Shown here: positions 1 to 6,623 of the stretch, piece after piece | How the letters are laid out: the number at the start of each line of letters is the position of its first letter | How positions within the stretch are numbered: the stretch's first letter is position 1 | Assembly (NCBI RefSeq): GCF_003171675.1 | Contig: NZ_QFZQ01000001.1 | Location: 868,001-932,000, forward strand | DNA length: 64,000 nt | Source of the DNA: Reichenbachiella versicolor | Lineage (GTDB): Bacteria; Bacteroidota; Bacteroidia; Cytophagales; Cyclobacteriaceae | Direction: 5' to 3' | Translations under genes and position numbers: made by a program | The notes under the pieces: generated by a model | Seen by the model: the letters and a program-made list of their open reading frames with translations, nothing else | Told to the model about the DNA's origin: nothing | Databases searched by the model: none

Positions 1-565
1 CAGGAGATGGATACACCAAATAGGTCTGATCTGGTAGTTTGGATAGTTTGTCCAAATTGCGATCCAGATTACCTACAAAAGCGGTGTTCTCCATAGATAA
101 TATATCATATTCTTGGTGATCCGTTTTGAAAGTATACCCTTGATCCACCACTAGCACTGGGATAGCAGTTTTCTTGATGATTTCTTCGAACCCCTTTCGT
201 GAGTCAATGGGTTGTCTAGCATCCGTTCCCATGATGATAAGGTCTATGTCATTGTCGGAGACATATCTCGATACAGAATCTGGTGTGAAGCCAAGTTCTA
301 AGGTGAATAGATAATTGTGTGCTTTCCTAAAGTCTACTTCCTCCTTGAATTTTTCAAATGTTCTCATCTTTCTAGAGATAATAGATTCTCTAATCTCACG
401 AGGAGTCACGGCACTTTTTTCGTCATCAGAAGCGATGAGTCTATATGTATGTAATAGAATCACGTTACATTTTAGTAGCGATGACCATTCGAATGCCAGT
501 TGCGTTGCTGCCTTCGATTCTATTGAGAAATCAATAGGCACTAAAATGTTGGATACCGTATTCAT
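1..565 (-). CDS. universal stress protein (UspA family), C-terminus beyond window edge
   Basis: The minus strand reads open from ATG at 565 to the window edge, 188 codons. The N-terminus has the Usp opening strand 'ILVPIDFS', followed by a helix-rich stretch and then 'DIDLIIMGTDAR' and 'AIPVLVVDQG', the strands that close a Usp domain at about residue 145. A second domain appears to begin near residue 160, as in two-domain Usp proteins of about 275 residues common in Bacteroidota. The G-2x-G-9x-G(S/T) nucleotide-binding signature is not visible after 'MGTDAR', so this domain probably does not bind ATP in the classical way. An in-frame ATG at 592 is an alternative start. The gene is divergent from the PAS kinase at 713 and shares a 147-bp intergenic region with it, so common stress control is possible. 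Confidence 0.8.
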   Translation of the reverse strand, partial: MNTVSNILVPIDFSIESKAATQLAFEWSSLLKCNVILLHTYRLIASDDEKSAVTPREIRESIISRKMRTFEKFKEEVDFRKAHNYLFTLELGFTPDSVSRYVSDNDIDLIIMGTDARQPIDSRKGFEEIIKKTAIPVLVVDQGYTFKTDHQEYDILSMENTAFVGNLDRNLDKLSKLPDQTYLVYPSP

Positions 566-683
566 TGTATTGTTAGAATGGGTTTTTAACATAGTTCAAA
601 ATTAGGTGTGGTATGTGCGCTTTATAAGGATATCAGTCAAGGCAGAATATGATGTAAATCAGTTTTTCAAATTTTCCATTTCG

Positions 684-691
684 TAGATTTG
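684..691 (+). promoter_or_regulatory. candidate -7 promoter box TAGATTTG
   Basis: Exact match to the Bacteroidota -7 consensus TAnnTTTG, 21 bp before the TTG start of the histidine kinase. No convincing -33 TTG/TTTG lies at the usual 19-20 bp upstream, so this is a moderate call. Confidence 0.4.
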
Positions 692-712
692 TCTTATTAA
701 AATTTTGACGAC

Positions 713-1966
713 TTGGAATCAACACAACTAGATCATTACAAAGAGATATTTTTAACCTGCGTGGAAGGGATCATGGTCTTCCAAAGAGGAAAAGTAATAC
801 TCGCAAATCCTCAATGCACGAGTCTATTCGGTTATTCTCATGAAGAATTAATAGGTATGAGTGTTGAAAATTTCATACCACAATCTGGGCGAATAGCTCA
901 TGAAAAACAACGGTCTGAATACATGAAAGCACCTGATACTCGTCAGATGGGCGTGGGCAGAGACCTGATGGCTGTCAGAAAAGATGGTTCTACTTTTCCT
1001 GTAGAAGTCAGTCTAAACCCTGCTATGATGGATGGAGAACAAACCATTATTACCCATATCATAGACATATCAAAGAGGAAACAAGCCGAGGATAATCTAA
1101 AAAAAAGTGAGGAACAGTTATTAAGGTACGCTGCTGAACTAGAAAAGAGAGTCCATGAAAGAACAGAGGAGCTAGCTACTACAGTCGAACGTCTGAAAGA
1201 GGCTAATGAAAGTATGAAAAAAGAGGTCTCGGAAAGAATCAAAGCCGAGAATGAAGCGCAAATAGCCCTTTCCAAAGAAAAAGAACTGAATGAATTGAAA
1301 ACCCGATTCGTGTCTATGGCTTCACATGAGTTTAGGACTCCTTTAAGTACAATTCTGTCTTCGGCATCATTGATATCCAAATACAATGCTCCAGATACAG
1401 AGCCTAAGCGAATGAAGCATATCAATAGAATCAAAGGTAACGTCAGTGAACTTACAAATATTCTGAATGACTTCCTGTCTCTGGATAAGTTAGACGACGG
1501 TAAGATGTCCGTCACCCTAGCCGAGTTCGATGTCTGTCATATGCTTGAAGAGGTGGTCTCAGAGTTGCAAATTGTAACTAAGCCAAATCAGGAAATTATC
1601 TTAAAAGCTGATATCCAAAACTGTATTATCAATAGTGATATTCAGATACTCAAGCAGGTGTTGACTAATCTAGTATCCAATGCCATCAAGTATTCTCCTG
1701 AAGGGTCAGATATCAAGTTGGAGGGAAATACAGTGAAGAATACCATTATTATCAAGGTAATAGATCAAGGTATAGGTATCCCAGAAGGAGACCAAAAGCA
1801 TTTATTCCAAAAGTTTTTTAGAGCACACAATGCCAGTCATATTCAAGGAACTGGGCTTGGGCTCAATATAGTATCAAAATATTTAGAGTTGATCGGAGGC
1901 GAAATCAGCTTCGAAAGTGTAGAAGGAAAAGGGTCAACCTTTATCGTAAAATTAAACTCAATATAA
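713..1966 (+). CDS. soluble PAS-domain sensor histidine kinase
   Basis: A 417-residue kinase with no membrane segment or signal peptide, so it should sense a cytoplasmic cue. Order: PAS domain (about 8-120), coiled coil rich in E and K (about 122-195), HisKA dimerisation domain with H-box 'SMASHEFRTPL' (phospho-acceptor H205), and HATPase_c with N-box 'NLVSNAIKYSPEG' (319-331), G1 'DQGIGIP' (351-357) and G2 'GTGLGL' (379-384). All catalytic boxes are intact. The start is a TTG at 713: an in-frame stop at 698-700 excludes anything earlier, and the next ATG (772) would cut into the PAS domain. One base separates its stop from the response regulator at 1968, so the two form a cognate pair in one operon. 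The PAS ligand is unknown; there is no obvious haem or flavin signature. Confidence 0.9.
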   Translation: MESTQLDHYKEIFLTCVEGIMVFQRGKVILANPQCTSLFGYSHEELIGMSVENFIPQSGRIAHEKQRSEYMKAPDTRQMGVGRDLMAVRKDGSTFPVEVSLNPAMMDGEQTIITHIIDISKRKQAEDNLKKSEEQLLRYAAELEKRVHERTEELATTVERLKEANESMKKEVSERIKAENEAQIALSKEKELNELKTRFVSMASHEFRTPLSTILSSASLISKYNAPDTEPKRMKHINRIKGNVSELTNILNDFLSLDKLDDGKMSVTLAEFDVCHMLEEVVSELQIVTKPNQEIILKADIQNCIINSDIQILKQVLTNLVSNAIKYSPEGSDIKLEGNTVKNTIIIKVIDQGIGIPEGDQKHLFQKFFRAHNASHIQGTGLGLNIVSKYLELIGGEISFESVEGKGSTFIVKLNSI

Positions 1967-1967
1967 A

Positions 1968-3023
1968 ATGGCTAGAATATTGTTAATCGAGGATAACGAC
2001 GCGGTACGCGAGAATACCTCAGAGATCTTAGAGTTAGCAGGCTACGAAATGATCACTGCAGCTAATGGTAAAGAAGGAATAGAAATACTAAAAACAACTA
2101 CTCCAGACTTAATCATCTGTGATATAATGATGCCAGAGTTAGATGGCTACGGTGTACTCCATATTTTGATGAAAAACCCTTCTACTGCGCATATACCTTT
2201 CATCTTTTTGACTGCCAAGGCTGAAAGAAGCGATATGAGAAAGGGAATGAACCTTGGAGCAGATGATTATTTGACCAAGCCATTCGATGATATCGAGTTA
2301 TTGGATGCCGTAGAAGCTAGAATCAGTCGAAGCGAGCAGATGAAGAAAGATTATGAGCCTTCGATCTCTGGATTGGATAGTTTTTTCAATGATGCCAAAG
2401 AAATTGAAAGTCTCAAACAGTTATCCAAAGACAAGAAAGTCAGAAACCACAAGAAGAAGACTAATCTTTATTTGCAAGGAGACTATCCTAATTACCTAAT
2501 CTATGTCAATAAAGGGAAGGTAAAGACTTACAAGACTAATACGGATGGTAAGGATTTGATTACAGGGATATTTGGTGAAGGAGAGTTTATAGGATTCAAT
2601 GACTTGATTACTCAATCAGATCATACAGACTCTGCTATGGCTATCGAGGATACAGAGTCATACTATATCCATAAAGATGACTTCCTTCAATTAATATATA
2701 AGGATAGATCGGTAGCCAGTAGGTTTATTAAAATCCTATCCAAAAACATTAAAGAACAAGAAGAAAAGATGCTTCACATAGCCTACAACAGCGTTCGTCA
2801 GCGTGTGGCCGAAGCGCTAATCTCAGTAGAAGGCAATTTCGGAGTTGGTAAAAGTTTCGCTATCTCAAGAGAAGATTTATCAAATATCGTAGGAACTTCT
2901 CCAGAGTCCGTAATCAGAACACTGTCAGATTTCAAAGATGAGAAGCTGATAGAAATAAAGTCCAATCAAATTAGGTTGTTGGATTCTACAGAGCTAGGAG
3001 TGATTATCAAGAGAGGATTCTAA
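1968..3023 (+). CDS. response regulator: receiver domain fused to a CRP/FNR-type regulator
   Basis: The 351-residue protein joins a phosphorylatable receiver domain to a CRP-like DNA-binding protein. The receiver (1-125) has the acidic pocket E8/D9, phospho-acceptor D52 in 'LIICDIMMP', T82 and K104 in 'YLTKPF'. A cyclic-nucleotide-binding-type beta roll follows (about 145-265), then an HTH_Crp domain (about 280-345) with 'SREDLSNIVGTSPESVIR' as the likely recognition helix region. No cysteine cluster of FNR type is present, so oxygen sensing by an Fe-S cluster is unlikely; whether the roll binds any nucleotide cannot be told. It is the partner of the upstream kinase (1-base gap). The neighbouring Usp gene is a plausible but unproven target. 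This architecture is a recognised one in Cytophagales-type genomes. Confidence 0.88.
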   Translation: MARILLIEDNDAVRENTSEILELAGYEMITAANGKEGIEILKTTTPDLIICDIMMPELDGYGVLHILMKNPSTAHIPFIFLTAKAERSDMRKGMNLGADDYLTKPFDDIELLDAVEARISRSEQMKKDYEPSISGLDSFFNDAKEIESLKQLSKDKKVRNHKKKTNLYLQGDYPNYLIYVNKGKVKTYKTNTDGKDLITGIFGEGEFIGFNDLITQSDHTDSAMAIEDTESYYIHKDDFLQLIYKDRSVASRFIKILSKNIKEQEEKMLHIAYNSVRQRVAEALISVEGNFGVGKSFAISREDLSNIVGTSPESVIRTLSDFKDEKLIEIKSNQIRLLDSTELGVIIKRGF

Positions 3024-3159
3024 GGATTACTAATATTTAATTGAAGGGCAATAGCCTATGAAGTTTAATGCTTACCCCCATGTGTTGACCTTAATTAAAA
3101 TTGAGAAGACACCATGTACCCTTGGGATTGAGCGCTTCATTTAGAGTTATGTTATTGAG

Positions 3160-3187
3160 ATGGTCGTCAAATTGGCGACCATTTTTT
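3160..3187 (+). terminator. rho-independent terminator
   Basis: Perfect 7-bp stem ATGGTCG/CGACCAT (3160-3166 with 3176-3182), 9-nt loop, then a T-rich tail. It lies 137 bp after the response regulator stop, so the transcript would carry a fairly long 3' untranslated region. Confidence 0.7.
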
Positions 3188-3188
3188 A

Positions 3189-3225
3189 TTTGTAGTGGTA
3201 TGAAGATCATAAACATCTTAATTTG
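3189..3225 (+). promoter_or_regulatory. weak candidate promoter for the peroxidase gene
   Basis: TTTG at 3189-3192 and TTAATTTG at 3218-3225 resemble the Bacteroidota -33 and -7 elements, but the second base of the -7 box is T rather than A and the 25-bp spacing is longer than the usual 19-20. It follows the terminator directly and sits 18-26 bp before the ATG. Confidence 0.3.
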
Positions 3226-3242
3226 CACAAAAATTTAAACCT

Positions 3243-3695
3243 ATGACTACATTAAAAGCAGGAGATAAAGCTCCAGAGTTCGAAGGCGTAATCCAAGACG
3301 GATCAACAATTAAGCTTTCCGATTATAAAGGGAAAAAAGTTATTCTTTATTTCTATCCAAAAGACAATACACCAGGATGTACAGCTGAATCATGTAACCT
3401 GAGAGATAACTACGAGGTCCTACAAGAAAAAGGCTATGTAGTACTTGGGATTAGTAGTGACGGAGAAGCTTCTCATCAAAAATTCATCACTAAGCATGAA
3501 CTACCGTTTGATCTGATAGCAGATACAGATAAGAAAATTCATGAACTGTTTGGCGTATGGGGAGAGAAGTCCATGTATGGAAGAAAATATATGGGGACAT
3601 TTAGAACTACATTCGTAATAGATGAAGAGGGAGTTTTAGAAGAAGTAATCACTAAGGTGAAGACTAAAGATCATACCGCACAGATATTGGCATAA
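3243..3695 (+). CDS. bcp: thiol peroxidase of the PrxQ/Bcp peroxiredoxin family
   Basis: A 150-residue cytoplasmic peroxiredoxin that reduces hydrogen peroxide and organic hydroperoxides with electrons from thioredoxin. The sequence has 'FYPKDNTPGCTAESC': C46 is the peroxidatic cysteine in the PGCT motif and C51 the resolving cysteine five residues later, the arrangement of atypical 2-Cys PrxQ enzymes. The conserved catalytic-site arginine is in 'FRTTFVID' near residue 120. Length is normal for the family. It is flanked by a terminator upstream and a repeat array downstream, so it is probably monocistronic. Product name is secure; nothing in it is odd. Confidence 0.95.
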   Translation: MTTLKAGDKAPEFEGVIQDGSTIKLSDYKGKKVILYFYPKDNTPGCTAESCNLRDNYEVLQEKGYVVLGISSDGEASHQKFITKHELPFDLIADTDKKIHELFGVWGEKSMYGRKYMGTFRTTFVIDEEGVLEEVITKVKTKDHTAQILA

Positions 3696-3737
3696 TGAGT
3701 TTTTAGCCATATTCTTGGTAGTCTATTGTTCGGGAAT

Positions 3738-4010
3738 GGTCGTGAGTCATTTGTACGCGGTCGGCGGCCTCCAGTACATGGTCGTCAGTCATTAGTACAT
3801 GGTTGGCAGTCTCTAGTACGTGGTCGTTGGTCATTAGTACGTGGTAGGCAGTCTCCAGTACGTGGTTGTGAGTCATTGGTACATGGTAAGCAGTCTTTAG
3901 TACGTAGTCGTGCGTCATTGGTACATGGTTGGCAGTCTTTGGTACGTGGTCGTGAATCATAGGTACATGGTAAGTAGTCACTAGTACAAGGATGTGCGTT
4001 TATAGTATAT
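3738..4010. repeat. tandem array of thirteen 21-bp repeats in alternating A/B types
   Basis: Thirteen consecutive 21-bp units begin at 3738 + 21n without gaps. A typical unit is ggtcgtcagtcattagtac plus at or gt. Odd-numbered units carry a 'cgtnngtcat' core; even units carry 'nggcagtctc/t', so the true higher-order period is 42 bp. The tetranucleotide GTAC is kept at the same place in units 1-12 and decays in unit 13. Copies differ by point changes but not by indels. Because 21 is a multiple of 3, both strands show open reading frames through the array (7- or 14-residue repeats); I regard these as by-products. There are no spacers, so it is not CRISPR. Function unknown. Confidence 0.95.
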
Positions 4011-4063
4011 CGTCAAGTAGTTGTTGACCCGTAGTCAACTATCATTCTAAGCTAAGTATCATT

Positions 4064-4101
4064 AAAACGGTTTTCTACTTTGATGTAGGAAACCGTATTT
4101 T
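4064..4101. terminator. hairpin, probable (bidirectional) terminator
   Basis: A 12-bp stem pairs 4067-4078 (ACGGTTTTCTAC) with 4085-4096 (GTAGGAAACCGT), one G-T wobble, 6-nt loop. It is flanked by AAAA on the left and ATTTTAT on the right, so it could stop transcription leaving the peroxidase/repeat region. The remaining bases to 4235 show no gene. Confidence 0.55.
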
Positions 4102-4235
4102 ATAAGTCTCATGTTAAGGTAAAAGATTTGAAGAAGGATAACCTTTTTGAAAAGCTGAGATTTGATTTCGAATTGACTTTAAGGGTATTAGAATTCTTTT
4201 AAGAAATCGGTGAACTTTTTCTCTAAAGTATAGTG

Positions 4236-4264
4236 TTGTACAGCGAGCCCTGCATATATCTTTG
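4236..4264 (+). promoter_or_regulatory. promoter of the carboxynorspermidine operon
   Basis: TTG at 4236-4238 and TATCTTTG at 4257-4264 match the Bacteroidota -33 (TTG) and -7 (TAnnTTTG) elements with an 18-bp spacer. Transcription would begin near 4270, about 18 bases before the ATG. Confidence 0.6.
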
Positions 4265-4287
4265 CGGGAGTATTTAACCTTTATGAA

Positions 4288-5493
4288 ATGTCAAAAGTAT
4301 TGATAATCGGCGCTGGTGGTGTCGGCAGAGTTGTGGCGTTTAAGTGTGCGCAAAACTCAGATGTATTTACTGAAATCTGTATGGCTAGCCGTACAGAATC
4401 AAAGTGCAAGGAAATTGCTCTAGATGTAGAAAAACAACTAGGTGTTAAGATTCATACTGCCCAAGTAGATGCTGATCATGTTGATCAATTAGTTGATTTA
4501 TTTAATAGAGAGAAGCCTTTCATGGTCATCAACGTGGCACTTCCGTATCAGGACTTGACCATAATGGATGCATGTTTAGAATGTGGTGTTCATTATCTAG
4601 ACACAGCCAACTATGAACCGAAGGATGAAGCCAAATTTGAATATAGCTGGCAGTGGGCGTATAAAGACCGTTTTAAGGAATCTGGGTTAACTGCTATACT
4701 GGGGTGTGGGTTTGATCCGGGCGTCACCAGTGTGTTTACAGCCTATGCTGCCAAGCATCATTTCGATCAGATGCACTACTTGGATATTGTAGACTGTAAT
4801 GGCGGTGATCATGGCAAAGCTTTCGCTACTAATTTCAATCCTGAAATCAACATCAGAGAGGTTACCCAAAAAGGGAAATACTGGGAGAATGGTGATTGGG
4901 TAGAGACAGAACCGCACGAAATACGTCAAGAACTAAGTTATCCAGAGATAGGGAAGAGATCATCATATGTGATATACCATGAAGAGCTTGAGTCTTTAGT
5001 GAAAAACTTCCCCACTATAAAAAGAGCAAGGTTTTGGATGACATTTGGAGATGAATATCTTACTCACCTTAGAGTAATTCAAAATATCGGTATGGCTGGT
5101 ATAGAGCCTGTAATGTTCGAAGGAAAAGAAATCGTTCCACTTCAGTTTCTCAAAGCAGTATTACCTGATCCAGGTAGTTTGGGAGAAAAATATGTAGGGG
5201 AGACTTCGATAGGGTGTCGTATCAAAGGCATCAAAGATGGTGAGGTCAAGAGGTATTATATTTATAATAATTGTAAGCATCAGGATGCTTTTGAAGAGAC
5301 TGGAGCACAAGGGGTGTCTTATACCACAGGAGTACCTGCTATGATAGGGGCGATGATGCTGATAACTGGAAAATGGACAGGAGCTGGAGTGTTCAATGTA
5401 GAAGAGTTTGACCCAGATCCATTCATGGAGCAGCTCATGACTAAAGGCCTACCTTGGGTAGAGCTACACGATATTGATTTGGAGGTACAATAA
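4288..5493 (+). CDS. carboxynorspermidine/carboxyspermidine dehydrogenase (saccharopine dehydrogenase family)
   Basis: A 401-residue NAD(P)-dependent enzyme of the saccharopine-dehydrogenase-like family. It is predicted to condense aspartate beta-semialdehyde with putrescine or diaminopropane and reduce the Schiff base, giving carboxyspermidine or carboxynorspermidine, the first step of the alternative polyamine route that needs no decarboxylated SAM. The N-terminus 'VLIIGAGGVGRVVAFKC' is the Rossmann nucleotide-binding loop; 'ILGCGFDPGVTSVF' is typical of this family. Assignment as polyamine enzyme rather than lysine catabolism rests on the adjacent nspC, with which it overlaps by one base. 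An upstream ATG at 4283 is out of frame. Substrate preference (C3 or C4 diamine) cannot be read from the sequence. Confidence 0.85.
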   Translation: MSKVLIIGAGGVGRVVAFKCAQNSDVFTEICMASRTESKCKEIALDVEKQLGVKIHTAQVDADHVDQLVDLFNREKPFMVINVALPYQDLTIMDACLECGVHYLDTANYEPKDEAKFEYSWQWAYKDRFKESGLTAILGCGFDPGVTSVFTAYAAKHHFDQMHYLDIVDCNGGDHGKAFATNFNPEINIREVTQKGKYWENGDWVETEPHEIRQELSYPEIGKRSSYVIYHEELESLVKNFPTIKRARFWMTFGDEYLTHLRVIQNIGMAGIEPVMFEGKEIVPLQFLKAVLPDPGSLGEKYVGETSIGCRIKGIKDGEVKRYYIYNNCKHQDAFEETGAQGVSYTTGVPAMIGAMMLITGKWTGAGVFNVEEFDPDPFMEQLMTKGLPWVELHDIDLEVQ

Positions 5494-6623
5494 TGAGTGC
5501 CTCTAATATTCCATCTCCATGCTTTGTACTCCAAGAGGAATTACTGGAGAAAAATCTTCAAAGGATTAAGTCAATAGCTGATGAAGCAGGAGTTGAGTTT
5601 ATTTTGGCATTCAAAGGTTTCGCCATGTGGAGTGCTTTTCCTCTGGTTAGGCAATACATCAATGGTGCAACTGCTAGTTCTCTCAATGAGGCTAAACTTT
5701 GTAATGACTACATGAATACGAAGTCACACACTTATTGTGTGGCTTATAGAGAGGAGGAAATGGATGAGATATTGAAGTTATCTTCTCACATCACATTCAA
5801 TAGTCTTAGTCAGTTATCCCATTATCATGAAAAGGCACAGAAAGCGGGTGTAGGTATAGGATTGCGTATCAATCCAGAATTTTCAGATGTAGAAACTGAC
5901 CTTTACAATCCCGCTTCCCCTAGTTCCAGACTTGGAGTTACTGAAAACGAATTGAAAGATGGGTTGTCTATGCCTATAGATGGTATACATACTCATGTAT
6001 TGTGCGAGTCAAGCGCTGAGTCTTTGGAAGGGTTGCTTAATGCCGTCGAGCAAAAGTTTGGTCATTTACTACCTCACATCAAGTGGCTTAACATAGGTGG
6101 AGGACATTTAGTAACACGAAAGAACTATAATGTCGAACTGTTGGTTCATCTATTGAAAAACTTCAAAGCTAAGCATGGAGTAGAGATAATACTAGAACCA
6201 GGTAGTGCGTTTGCCTGGGAGACAGGCACTCTTCATACATCGGTACTAGATATCGTCGAGCGAAACGGAGTGAAGACAGCTATTATTGATGCTTCATTCA
6301 CTTGTCACATGCCTGATTGTTTAGAAATGCCTTACCGACCCAATCTTGAAGTAGGTTCAAGTGATTCCGCTAAATATGATTACAAGTATAGGCTAGGAGG
6401 TGTTAGTTGTTTAGCAGGAGATTATTTGGAAGAATATTCCTTTCCTGAGCCACTAGTGATAGGTTCACCTATAGTTTTCAAGGATATGATACACTACACA
6501 ATGGTGAAGACAACCACTTTCAATGGTGTCCATCACCCTTCAATAGGTATCGCGAAGAAAGGAGGGGGATTTCAACTTATTAAAGAGTTTGGGTACGAGG
6601 AATACAGAGATAGACTCTCTTAG
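5493..6623 (+). CDS. nspC: carboxynorspermidine decarboxylase
   Basis: A 376-residue PLP enzyme of the alanine-racemase-fold decarboxylases. It removes the carboxyl group from carboxy(nor)spermidine, completing spermidine or norspermidine synthesis. The PLP lysine is in 'ILAFKGFAMWSAF' (about residue 41). 'HVLCESS' and 'LNIGGGHLVT' provide substrate and phosphate contacts; 'ILEPGSAFAWETG' and 'SFTCHMPDCLEMPYRP' (second-subunit cysteine) are characteristic of NspC. It starts in the stop codon of the dehydrogenase (TAATG), so the two are translationally coupled. Its stop overlaps by four bases the stop of the convergent gene at 6620, leaving no room for a terminator in between. Confidence 0.93.
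   Translation: MSASNIPSPCFVLQEELLEKNLQRIKSIADEAGVEFILAFKGFAMWSAFPLVRQYINGATASSLNEAKLCNDYMNTKSHTYCVAYREEEMDEILKLSSHITFNSLSQLSHYHEKAQKAGVGIGLRINPEFSDVETDLYNPASPSSRLGVTENELKDGLSMPIDGIHTHVLCESSAESLEGLLNAVEQKFGHLLPHIKWLNIGGGHLVTRKNYNVELLVHLLKNFKAKHGVEIILEPGSAFAWETGTLHTSVLDIVERNGVKTAIIDASFTCHMPDCLEMPYRPNLEVGSSDSAKYDYKYRLGGVSCLAGDYLEEYSFPEPLVIGSPIVFKDMIHYTMVKTTTFNGVHHPSIGIAKKGGGFQLIKEFGYEEYRDRLS

Noticed and set aside
943-1515. Long minus-strand open frame inside the histidine kinase
   Set aside because: Shadow of the kinase gene; no family likeness and no start context.
3703-3981. Open frames on both strands of the 21-bp repeat array (7- and 14-residue peptide repeats)
   Set aside because: They result from a repeat period divisible by three, lack promoters and start contexts, and occur on both strands over the same bases; treated as non-coding.
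3738-4010. CRISPR array
   Set aside because: Units are contiguous with no variable spacers, and no cas genes are near.
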